Of a stretch of 64,000 nucleotides of DNA, positions 12,433 through 23,434 are shown in pieces (within the stretch, counting starts at the first letter, position 1; the number at the start of each line of letters is the position of its first letter). A program made the position numbers and the translations under genes. The stretch is from Dipteris shenzhenensis (lineage: Eukaryota > Polypodiophyta > Polypodiopsida > Gleicheniales): NCBI GenBank assembly GCA_047967505.1, contig CM106541.1. One strand, 5' to 3'. The notes beneath the pieces are model-generated. The model did no database searches. It saw only the letters and a program-made list of their open reading frames with translations, and was not told the DNA's origin.

Positions 12433-13380
12433 GCTTGGGATCTAGTCTCCAAGTCTGGATCTTTGGATGGGTCAAAATTGCCTCCCTAAGAATGAAACAA
12501 GTTAGAAAATAAGATAAGAGTGTTGATTTCATCGCTTGGGCATCCTCTACAATTTCACCAAGGGAGTTTACGAGGTACAAGAGGTGCTCGGGCAAAACAT
12601 AGTCCAAAGGATGCATAGTGGAGGGAGTAGCAAAGCTAGAGCATGGAGTGGGAACAACAGAGCTAGAGCGAGGGGTAGAGCCAGGGGTACTGGAGTGAGG
12701 GGTAGTAGAGCGAGAGGTGTGAGGGGTGCTATGGCTTGTGGGAGAGGTGGGCAAGGGGCCAGATTGGAACTATGTCCCATGAGTAGGGGGAGACCTAGAG
12801 CACAGGAAGTGTGCAAACTCATCTACATCTCCCGTGCCACAACATCCACCACCCTTCCTACTCTTTCTGGACCTAAGATATCGATGCTTGGGTGATGATC
12901 CCTTGGAAGGGGCAATAGGGGATGGCTATCTAGTAGGAACAGCCCTGCCGTTCAATAGCCCCGATCTACCCCCAGGGGATGCAGGAGAGGGAATAGTGGA
13001 GCTCCTCCAGGATGAGAGAAGAGAAAATAATATGTTTGCCACCATGTCGCTCATGGCTACGACAAAATCATTAGGGATCCCGATGAAGCCATGGGATCCT
13101 AAGAAAGAAGTCCCTTGAGGAATAGTCCCATGAGGAGTTGGCTGAGTAGAACCGAAGTCCTCTGGATAGTAGAGTCCATGCTCTCTCCTCCTATGAGGAG
13201 TCCCATGATCACCGCGCCTTCGGACGTGCAATGTGATGACATGGCTAATTTAATAGGATTGGACAAACACAAACACAATAAAAAAAACAAAAACAAACAC
13301 AAAATCGAACAAGATGCAGAAGAAGGAATAAATATAGTACATACGAAATACAAATAAAATGAATAAACAAATGTTTTAGG
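12433..13380. other. Short repeats, no supported gene
   Basis: Around 12650-12740 the plus strand carries degenerate gagygaggggta repeats. Frames on both strands here are low-complexity (Arg/Gly or Pro/Leu) and mutually overlapping. A 94-codon plus-strand frame at 12834-13118 has ordinary composition but no recognisable motif. Confidence 0.35.
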
Positions 13381-13830
13381 GAGGAATGGGAAATTTTTGG
13401 AATAAGGGCAATGAGGAATGGAAATAGAGGACAGGCAGAATGAGAGAGAAGATGGAGAAGCAGAAAGACGAAAAGATGAAAACATGGAAAATCAAAAAGA
13501 TAAAAAAGCAGAAAAGCGAAAAGATAAAAAAAGAGAAAAGTGGAAAAATGGAAAAACAGAAACACAAAAAGGCAAAAATTTAGAATGAGAGGAATGAGGA
13601 ATGGAAAGAGAGGACAAGTGGAATGAGAGAGAAGGTGGAAAAGTGGAAAGACGAAAAGACGAAAAGATGGAAATGCGAAAAAACAAAAAGACAAAAACAC
13701 AAAAAAGCAGAAAAACAGAAATGCAGACAGACGAAAAGGTGGAAAATTAGAATGAGAGGAACAAGGAATGGAAAGAGAGGACAAGTGGAATGAGAGAAAA
13801 GGGGAAAACACAAAAAGATGGAAAGATGGA
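13381..13830. repeat. Purine-rich tandem array, units of about 167-183 bp
   Basis: The block (g/a)aggaatggaaagagagga starts near 13413, 13596 and 13763 (periods 183 and 167). Between these starts run short gaaaaagatgga-like repeats, so the array has a fine and a coarse period. The plus strand is almost pure A/G. The Phe/Ser-rich minus-strand frames are artefacts. Confidence 0.8.
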
Positions 13831-15228
13831 AAAACAGAAGACGTTGTCGACCTAGGCTAAGTCATAGTCATGTGGAAGTTGGAAGGTCACAAGTCATATG
13901 GATGAGTGACACTTACCAAGGACCACTATGGGCAATTATAATTCCTTTTGGATAACAGTATCTTGAGGTATGACTAGGATTTCACACCATGTATTTCCCT
14001 TTGGCAAGCTGGTTGGATGCTGATCCCATGCACATTTCTCCATGCTCTTGGCTTTGTGTTGTTGGAAGAGGAAATCTTTTGCATCTATCTTCCTCTGTTG
14101 TATCTACTTGAATGACTCATGTTACCATTGTTTCAAAATATAGTTAGCAGCATTATGGCATAATGAAAACCCCTATGTTGTGTGCACAATGCCTAAGGGT
14201 CGAGGCTTGGTTCATATGGCTAAGCCTATGCTAGGCCTCTATGCTAGGATCTCAATTTCACTCTCATTCACATGTAGAAGGCAAGTAATAAGCTTCCCAA
14301 AGAAGTATCATATCATGGCATCCCTCATTTAGTTGAGAATGATAAATGTCCACTTGATGGATTCGGACATGAAAGATGTGGAGAATAGGTTGTGAAATTG
14401 TTAAAAGGGAAGAGGGTTTGCCTTGAAGGATACATTTTGAGCTCGTAATACAATCCGACTTCTATCCACCGACTAGCTTTTGTCTAACTAGCTTCTGTAT
14501 GACTAGCTTCTATTTTTGCACTATATTTTTGTCTTTGCATGGCTTATGAATATTTTTTTTATGGACAAGTTTAGCCCACAACACATTTGGCGATCGTGCA
14601 GCAGTTACTTCGTATTCAAAAGGCATCAGCATTGAGGCAAATGGAGAGAATCTACTACTTTGTGGTCTCATGGGCACTTGGATAAGCTTTTGAGCATGCA
14701 TCGATGGTGGAGACGAAGGACAGATAGAGCCACATAAAGAAACCCATGGGCGGTTTAAGACCAAACTTGAAGAAAGGTAGACTTGATTCTTGAAGAAAAA
14801 GCTTTTGACAAGGAGAATAGGCTAGTGAAGCCCGTAATGAATGTAGAGTCCTGAAGACACAAGCAATAGCAAAAATAGACAAGATGGGGGATGATGGAGG
14901 TGATATATGACTTGAAAGTCGTGGAATTGTAAGCCATACATCTCGCTACTTCAAAGTTTATCTTGATAACTTGAGAGTTAGCTAAAATCTTAGCTAGGAA
15001 GGTGCTCGAGTAAGCCCCGCAGAGCATTGTTGCAGCACGCAAGTATAGAAGGTTGGCTGGGATACATAACAACATCGAGATGACAACTGAGTGTGGGATG
15101 CAGGCCGCCTCAAGAAGCATGGGTGCTACTGTACAACGAACATAGACATATAATATTCACTCCATTCAAGCGTTCCACGACATGATAGAAGTGTGGGAGA
15201 GATCACTTCACCCCGGTTTTCACAAGTA
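13831..15228. other. No supported gene
   Basis: Three overlapping minus-strand frames of 75-121 codons (14510-15120) have no motif I recognise. This may be decayed element DNA upstream of the gypsy LTR-like region. Confidence 0.3.
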
Positions 15229-16349
15229 TTGTGATGCCAAATTTTGATATTTTAATTTGGCATTGGTATTGTTTTCTTCTATGTTTGATAAGAGTTTGAG
15301 TATAAAGTGATAGCCTAGCGGCTCTCACTTATTTCTATTTTCTAAGATATTGTATGGGATTGAGAGGATGAGTGGAATGGATCATTGTAAATACCATAGG
15401 TATGAATTATAAATACCTTGGTAGGGGGTGAGAGTTATTTGTGTATGGGATATTATGGGGTTTTTAGAAAATAGGAAGAGTGAGTCATAAAAAGAGGTGG
15501 GCTCATGTCCACGTGTTCCAATAATATAAGAGAGGCCACATGCCAAGCGTGTGGAATGCATGTGGAGGAGTGTGGAGTCAAGAGGAATCCTTCTAGAATT
15601 CCTATGTGGAATAAGGAGGATGTCGACATATGGAAAAGAGAGGGTCCCTATGGGCTCCATGTGGGAAGACTCTTGAATTTCTCAATATTTTAAGAGTTTT
15701 GAGCATCTTTTGATGGGACACATGGCAAGAGTAGCCAAAAAGGACATGGATGGTGACATACGGGCTTATGCGATTGATGGGGAAAGGAATCTATAGGCAG
15801 CAATTGTAAATGGGTGAAGGAGGGTGACAAAATCTCTATAAAAGGAGCCCTCCTCTCCCTTGTTCATCAATCTCTCCACCATTAGGCCTCATGTTTCTGT
15901 AGCTCTAGTCTCCTCAAGCCTCTTCCATGAGCCTTCTCTCCCTCTTGTAGATATTCTCTTATGTAGACTCTTGAGTCCATCTCTGTCTAGTTCGTTCTCT
16001 CTCTATAAGTAGTCTTGGAGTTTCCACTCCCTCTTGCATGTATGAAACCTCTTGTTCTCCCTTGTGTTTTTAGTGTTTTGAGTTGCATTGGAATGGAGTC
16101 TCACTCTATTGGTAATGAAGGTCACTTTAGGTTCTCTCTCATGAGTGTCTCTTCCCTTTTCTTTCTTTCAAAGCCTTAAAAGTTCTTTCTATTCGGCCGC
16201 TCATTGCACACACATGGTCCATCCATTTCCCAAGCCACCAAGGAAATTACTTACTCTCTTCTAGGCAAAATCTATGAGTGGTGGATCATTGATGAAAGTG
16301 GAGTCTCGAGGGAGCATCCTGCTCAGGCGAAATTAGCATGGGTGGAGGG
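15229..16349 (+). mobile_element. Gypsy 5' LTR-like promoter region
   Basis: The stretch begins with TGTGATGCC and contains a TATA-like box (ctctataaaagga near 15834) followed by a C/T-rich leader, as in plant LTR promoters. It lies directly upstream, in the right orientation, of the gypsy gag remnant. I find no second copy in the window, no clear PBS and no certain LTR end, so the borders are guesses. Confidence 0.35.
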
Positions 16350-16890
16350 TAGTTTTTATGATAGTTTGACCCCCTGTTAGTATTTTGCTCATAACTTTCT
16401 ACTTGATAGTCTGATTTTGATAAACTTATATCAGCGCAAAGCTCTCTTCAAGCCGCATGTCTATAGATTCTTAGATCTTGAATCAGATATTACAACAAAA
16501 AGTTATGAGTCTTTGTGTTTGACAGTCTGTTTTCATGATAGTTTTTACTCTCGTCTAGTAAACTGCCATAACTTTCTAGCCACTTCTCTGTTTCTTACGA
16601 AACATATATCACACGAAGCTCTCTTCAAGACACATGTTGTAAGTTCTTAGATCTTGAATCAGATATTTTTGCAAAAAGTTATGGGTCTCTGTGTCTGATA
16701 GTCTATTTTCATGATAGTTTTTATCCCCGTCTAGTAAACAGCCCATAACTTTTTAGCCGCTTCTTTGTTTCTTATGAAATGTATATCAGCACAAATCTTA
16801 TCTCAAGGCGCATCTTTTTATATGTTTGAATCTTTGATATCATGTCTCTATTGAAAGTTATAGGCCTCTGTGTCTAATGATAGTTTGTAG
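16350..16890. repeat. Tandem array, 3 units of about 178 bp in the gypsy leader
   Basis: The blocks catgatagtttttaytc, cataactttytagcc, tcttcaag(c/a)c(g/a)cat and aaaagttatgggtct recur; the agttat landmark is at 16501, 16678 and 16856. The array sits between the LTR-like region and gag, so it is probably part of the element's untranslated leader. Confidence 0.85.
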
Positions 16891-17042
16891 GGTGTTTTGA
16901 GCTAAGTGTAAAGGTGTCTATGAAGGAGGTGCAATGTTTCCTCGGAACCTACCCATCCGACCCAATCAGCCCCTTCAAACTCCTCAATATATATCAGTTC
17001 ATGTCATGTTGAGTCCTTGAGCCTCATCTTCGCTCAAAAGTA

Positions 17043-19438
17043 ATGAGTATAGATCCAACAACATATGTGGAGGCACTTTGCATTGCGACCAAGAAAGAAG
17101 CTTCTCTAAAGATCGAATCCTCTTTTGTGTCTTCAACAGCTTCAACTTCTAAGGTGGAGGTAATGGGCACTCCTTAGGTACCAAAGTCCTTTGAGTTAGA
17201 TCATACTATCTCCTAATTGATGGTAGAGTTTGCTGATTTGAAATTGCATTTGATTAATGCACGACAACCTAGAGCACCAAAGAGTGAAGATAGGCCTCGA
17301 GATAAGAGTGGAGTCACTTGCTATAAATGTAATGAAAAAGGTCACTATCACCCCGAGTGTCCTAGATTGAGAAAGAAAGAAGAAGAAAAAGTATCCTTGT
17401 TAGAAGCTTCTTCAGGGGATGAGGAAAGAGAGGTAATGATGCCTAAATAGGGGTGTGGTAAAGCAAAAGAAGAAGAAGAAAGCAAGGAAGAAGTAGATGA
17501 GGAACATCAGGAAGAGGAACACTGTAGTAAGAAAAAGAAGGCATCTAGAAGGAGAATTAGCCAGTTATACTTTCCTTTAGGACAAGGCATTGGAAGCTAT
17601 GACTTGTTGTCTGACCTTAAAGAAAAGGAAGCTTAGATCACCTTTGGTGAATTACTCGCTTTGTCTCCAAACCTACGGAAAGAATGGGGAAAACTAGCAA
17701 GCACATGAGTGTCAAAGAAGAAAAAGAAAAAAAGTTACATCCCTATTGTTAAAAAGGTAGATACAAATGCTGGTGATGATGTACCTATGGTTGATGTGAT
17801 CATTGATAGTCAAGTGATTTCTAATGTGTACATTGATGGAGGTGCATCGACTAATGTCATGAGTGAGAAGACCATGATAGATGTTGATTTAAATTACTCC
17901 AGTACTACCTCTCATTATCGCATCAAATTGGTTGACAACACTAGAGTTAAGACCTTGGGAGTTGTGAAGAATCTAGAAGTGGATGTATGTGGAATTTTTG
18001 TGCCGACTACTTTTCAGGTGATCCCTACCAAGCCAGATGCACGTGCCTATCCATTAATTTTGGGAGTTGTGAAGAATCTAGAAGTGGATGTATGTGGAAT
18101 TTTTGTGCCGACGACTACTTTTCAGGTGATCCCTACCAAGCCAGATGCACGTGCCTATCCATTAATTTTGGGAAGGCCTTGGCTACACAAGGTGAAGGCT
18201 ATTCAAAAGTGGGATACTGGAGAATTGATTTTGCAGGGAAATGATAAGAAGGTGCGCTACAACACTAGAAGCCGTAAAAAGGAAGTTGTCAAGGAGAAGT
18301 CTTCAACATCAGAGAGTTCGAGCTCTGACTTAACTGAAGAAGAAGAAGAGACAGGGTGTAGCTTCGAGGAGTCGAACTCAGAGGGTGAGGTGGAAGGAGT
18401 GCCCTTTGGTCTTTGTCTTGGTGCTAATTGGAATGAGGAGGGAACAAGGTGGTGGTACAAGAAGATCCTGTAGAGACACTTCATGTGGAGGATGTGGAGC
18501 ACACTAAACGATGCCAATGCAATGAAGAGCTTCTTGGTGATTCTCTATTAGGTAGTGAGAAGCTCTAGTACTTGGATATGTTAGATGATTTTTTGTGTCT
18601 CTTTGCAACAAGCTATTCACAGGTTCGACTAGTCTCTCTTGTGGAGCACAAGAATGAGTTGAAGCCAGAAAGCAAGCTAGTTGTGTAATGCTTAAGGCGA
18701 TTAGGGGTGATCCAAGCTAAGGCACTAAAGAAAGAGGTAACACAACTACTTGAGGTGGGATTCATCTATCCTATTGATGATTCAGAATGGATATCTCCTG
18801 TAGTTGTCACACCAAAGAAAGAAAATAAGTGGCGGGTTTGTGTGGACTTTCATCCTTTGAATGCATGCACCTTAAGAGGGATCATTTTCCTTTGCCATCC
18901 AAGATAATACTAGGCCAAGTAGCAGGGCATGAGATGTATTCTATATGTGATGGGTATTCTGGGCACTTTCAAATTCGTATTCGGGAGGAAGATCAAAAGA
19001 AAACATCATTTGTCACACCTTGGGGAGTTTTTGCTTACAGAGTGATGCCTTTTGGATTGACCAATGCACAGTTACATTTCAAAGGTTCATGAGTCAAGTC
19101 CTTGAGCCTTAGGAAAGTTCATAAGGGTGTTTTTGGATGATTTTTGCATTTATTCTCAGCGCATAGATCCCATGGAGAAGTTAAAGATGGCCTTAGCTAG
19201 GATTGATGAAGCAAAAGGGTGTCTAAATCCTAGCAAGTGTCATTTGGCTCAAACAAAAGTAGTCTTATTGGGGCATATTGTGTCTAAAGAAGGCCTACAA
19301 ATGGATCCTGACAAGGTTTAAGCAATCATGGCATTGCCAAGTACTGAGAGTGTCACTAGTGTTCACAGAATTCTAGAAAAGAGCAAGTATTATCAATGCT
19401 TTTGTGATGATTTCACAGAGATAGTGCATCCCATGAAT
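17043..19438 (+). mobile_element. Ty3/gypsy gag-protease-RT remnant, 3' truncated
   Basis: The gag end carries a CCHC knuckle (CYKCNEKGHYHPEC, near 17320-17361). The same frame continues through stops at 17448, 17634 and 17706 into a protease with DGGAS in place of D-S/T-G-A (near 17838) and ILGRPWL. RT follows after further stops and a frameshift: TPKKENKWRVCVDF (18811), YSICDGYSGHFQIRI, MPFGLTNA, then FLDD (a YXDD variant) near 19130 and the thumb-like YYQCFCDDFTEIVHP ending about 19436. RNase H and integrase are absent: sequence switches to copia gag at about 19439. Dead element, no expected product. Confidence 0.85.
17957..18169 (+). repeat. In-frame tandem duplication inside the gypsy protease
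   Basis: Unit 1 is 17957-18061 (105 bp) and unit 2 is 18062-18169 (108 bp). They are almost identical; unit 2 has one extra ACG codon. The duplicated residues run from GVVKNLEVDVCGIF to YPLIL, and the reading frame is preserved on both sides. Confidence 0.95.
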
Positions 19439-22400
19439 CCCGCAGAAATGGTTCAAGTAATCCTGAATGGACTAGGAGAAGGATATGAGAATCTAGTCTA
19501 GAGTATTGCCATCCAACGGCAAATTCCAACACTGGAAGAACTTCAGTCAGTTCTACTTGGTAAAGGACTCAGGACTCAGGCCATTCAAGCACGCAAAGGT
19601 CATTCTAATGATCAGGCATTCACAGCTTCAGACAGAAGCAGAGGCAAAGGCAAAAACAGAGGTAGATCATATCAGAAAAGTGGTCATCATCAACAAAATC
19701 AAAATTAGCATCAGCATCAGCATCATCCTCAACAACATCAAAATCAGCAAAGAGGAAATCATTCCAACCGAGGAAGATTTCAAGGACGAGGGAATGCATC
19801 CACCAATGTGTCAAACATCCAGTGCAACTACTGTCACAAGTTTGGACACTATGAAAGAGATTGCTACAAGAAGCAGTACCACCAAGGCGGTCAATCCAGC
19901 AGTAATAGGGAATTCCCAAGGAAGAGGAAATCCTCGTGGTGGACATTCTAGTCACAGTCATTTTGCAAATGAACATGGAAATATGTTTCTTGCAAGTGAG
20001 GAATTGCATCAGACTGATACAATGCACCTAGACATTATCTCATATGACAAAATCATCAGGAATGGTTCACAGAAATGAATCCATTAGAAGGACAAAAGAA
20101 TATCATCTACACATCAGACAATACACCGAATCCGGTTCAAGGGACAGGTGTTATCCCTATGAACGATTTCACTGGTACAAAAGGATTAGTCAAAGATGTG
20201 CTCTATGTTCCGAAGCTCAGCAAGAACCTTTTGTCAATAGGTCAAATGACGGAACACAACTACAAAGTCATCTTCGACGGTGATGAATGCACTATCAGAG
20301 ACAAATCCAAAAGAGGTCAGCTAGTAGCAAAAGGTGTCAAGGAAGGATTCTTATACAGGATGCTAGCTATAGTACCAGATAAGCATGCCATGTCAGCTCA
20401 AATGCAACAGATGCCACTATCTGTAAAATGGCACAAGAGATATGGTCATGTCAACTTCAAGTACTTGTTAGATCTCAGGAATCAGAATATGGCAATTGGG
20501 ATTCCGAAGCTACAGTTTCTTGGAAAAGTTTGCGAAGCATGCTGTTTCGGCAAACAAAAGCGAACCAACTTTGTCAGAAGTACCTCTCGTGCACGAGGTA
20601 TTCTTGATTTGATTCATACAGATGTATGGGGTTATGCCCAGACCCGCTGCGCCCAGACCCGCAGCATCAATGGTTCACTTTACTACTTGACCTTCATCGA
20701 CGATTATAGTAGATATTGTTGGGTCTACTTTCTGAAAGAAAAATCTGAAGTGTTTGCCAGATTTCAAGAATTCAAAGCCATGGTAGAAAACCAAACAGGC
20801 AGAAAGATCAAGGTCATGAGATCAGACAGAGGAGGTGAATACATGTCTTCAGCATTCATGAACTTTTGCAAAAATCATGGCATTCGAAGACAATTCACAT
20901 GTGCAGATACTCCTTAGCAAAATGCAAGAGCTGAAAGGAAGAATGGGACTTTAGCAGACAGTGCTAGAGCAATGCTTAGTGAAAAGCATCTTTTGAATCA
21001 GTATTGGGCAGAAGCAGTAGCTACAGCTAACTATTTGCTTAATCGGCTTCCTACCGAACCGATACAAGGTATGACTCCTTATGAAGCATTCACTAGACAC
21101 AAGCCACGCATTGGGCATCTCCGCATATTTGGTTGCATAGCATATGCCCACATACATGATGATCATCGCAAGAAATTGGATGCGAAGTCACGCAAATGCA
21201 TCATGGTTGGCTACAGTGAAGAAAGCAAAGCATACAAATTGTATGATCCCATCAATCGCAAAGTCATTATCTCCAGAGATGTAATCTTCGATGAGGAATC
21301 AGAATGGAAAACCTCACCTACACAGGAGATAGAAGCATCGACTTCACAGTCATCTACAGAACAGGTTGATGAAGAAGAGCAAGAATTGCCAGCAACACCC
21401 CAAGCAGAGCCACAGTAGCTCAGACGGTCTACTAGGGAAAGCAGACCACCAGCCAGATTGACATATGCTCAGAAAGGCAAAGCAATTTAGGTGGAAACTA
21501 CCAACTACGCTCTTATGACTACCATCATGGCTACAGAAGAGCCAGTGTACTTCAAAGACGCAGTAGACAAGCCAGAATGGCAAACTGCTATGAATGAAGA
21601 AATGGATGCTTTGTATAAAAATAACACTTGGGAATTATGTGACCTTCCACCAGGAAAGAAGGCCATAGCCAACAAATGGGTATACAAAGTGAAGTACAAT
21701 CCAGATGGCAGTATTCAGAGATACAAAGCCAGATTAGTTGCAAAAGGATTTGCACAACAATATGGCCAAGATTATGATGAGACTTATGCTCCAATAGCAA
21801 AGATGGATTCCATATGGTTCTTGATATCACTAGCGACACTCAGTAAATGGAATGTGTATCAGCTCGATGTCAAGAATGCATTTCTCAATGGTTATCTAGA
21901 CGAGGAAGTTTACATGCAACAACCAGCCGGTTATGTTGAACTAGGAAAGGAGAACAAGGTTTGCCATCTCAAGAAAAGTCTCTATGGGTTAAAGCAAGCA
22001 CCCAGAAGTTGGTACAGCAGAATTGACAAGTATTTTGCTGATCTGGGATACATGAAGTCCAATGCAGATCATACTCTCTACTACAAAGTTCAAGGGGACG
22101 ACATTACTATTGCACTTTTGTACGTAGATGATCTGATTGTGACAGGAAGCAAGGATAGCTTCATTAGAAAACTAAAACAAGACTTATCTGCAGAGTTCGA
22201 CATGAAAGATCTTGGACTTATGCACTATTGTCTTGGAATTGAGTTCTGAAGAGATTCAGATAGCACATTCATGAGTCAGCTCAAGTATGTTGACAGTCTC
22301 CTGAAGAAGTTTCATATGGCAGATTGCAAGATTGCAGCCACTCCCATGGAACAGAGTTTGAAACTTACTAAAGATTCAAAAAAGCCTACAATCAATGACA

Positions 22401-23089
22401 GATACTACAGGCAACTCATTGCATCTCTTATATATCTGACAATCACACGGCCAGATATTTGTTATGCAGTAAGCTCACTAGCACAGTTTATGGCAAATCC
22501 AAAACAGTCTCACTGGAATGCAGCCAAAAGAGTCTTGAGATACATTAGAGGTACAAGACAGTTTGGGATAGAATACAGAGGAAGTCATCCACGGTTGCAT
22601 GGATACTGTGACAGTGACTATGCCAGAGATCATGAGACCAGGAGATCGACACAGGGATATGCATTTTTCCTTGGTCAAGGTGCTATATCATGGTTGTCAA
22701 ACAAACATCCAACTGTTTCTTTGTCTTCGACTGAAGCAGAATATAGAGCACTCACTACAGGTGCATGTGAGGCTATATGGCTCGGAAGACTATTATCAGA
22801 AACAGATTACTTTGATGAGTCAAAGCCAACAACAATATACTGTGATAATCAATCGGCTCAAGCATTGGCCAAAAATCCAGTATATCACTCCAGGACCAAG
22901 CACATTGATGTCAGAGAGCACTTCATCAGAGAAAGAGTGTTACTTGGTGACATCACACTGCAGCATTGTGATAGCAAAGAGAATGTTGCAGACATCTTTA
23001 CCAAACCACTCGGTAAAGAGCTATTTGAGAAACACCGACTAGCTCTTGGTTTGATGCAGAGGAAGGACATTCCCATTAAAGGGGTGTGA
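19439..23089 (+). mobile_element. Ty1/copia element A, 5'-truncated gag-pol pseudogene
   Basis: The element starts inside gag at a junction with gypsy RT. Order: gag (EMVQVILNGLGEGYENLV), CCHC knuckle at 19823-19864 (CNYCHKFGHYERDC), disrupted protease around 20025-20060, integrase HHCC (WHKRYGHVNF...CEACCFGKQ, near 20427), D-D-E (TDVWG, RSDRGGEY, AERKN), RT with YVDDLIVTG near 22121, and RNase H with CDSDYA and SSTEAEYRA ending at TGA 23087-23089. Nearly all of pol is in one frame, broken by stops at 20915 (TAG), 21416 (TAG), 21488 (TAG) and 22247 (TGA). Gag also has stops at 19499 and 19706. The protease region has frameshifts and lost its D-S-G triad. A 15-bp in-frame duplication lies in integrase (20636-20665). 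Element F at 44 kb belongs to the same family. Confidence 0.92.
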
Positions 23090-23177
23090 TGGAATGTAAT
23101 GCTCAGTCCTTCTTCGATTCCCCAGAATCATCATCTTGAGGGAAGGCCTACTTCATGATGTTGATCTTGAGGGAAGG

Positions 23178-23434
23178 TGTTGAGAGTTCACGCTCAACAT
23201 CATGTGATCATGTGTGCATAGCACCTTCACGTGATCACATGTGCATAGCACTAACCTTATAGAGTGCTATAAAGGAAAGGGTTAGATCCCCTAACCCTAA
23301 CCCTAAAAGGGTTTGTATATATTCTATTTTTTCAACTAAATCTAGTGTACAGTTAGTCATTTGTGGTGTGCTCTCTAGCTGTGCCCTCTCTCCTTATCTC
23401 CACTCTTCTCCTCTCCCCTCTTCATATTTTGTCA
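23178..23434 (+). mobile_element. 3' LTR of copia A
   Basis: The LTR starts TGTTGAGAG directly after a polypurine tract (gagggaagg, 23169-23177) and ends ...catattttgtca. The 3' end is confirmed by the related LTR at 43896-44056, where the same end abuts a TGGTATCAGAG primer site. It contains a TATA-like tataaagga and a short telomere-like run (ccctaaccctaaccctaaa near 23290). A second copy of the PPT block (atcttgagggaagg) lies 31 bp upstream. The next base after the LTR belongs to copia B. Confidence 0.85.

Noticed and set aside
12194-12754. 186-codon minus-strand frame rich in Ser/Pro/Arg
   Set aside because: Built from a 24-bp minisatellite and low-complexity DNA, overlapped by long frames on the other strand; no domain.
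13245-13811. 188-codon Phe/Ser/Leu-rich minus-strand frame resembling a membrane protein
   Set aside because: It is the complement of a purine-rich tandem repeat; the hydrophobicity is an artefact.
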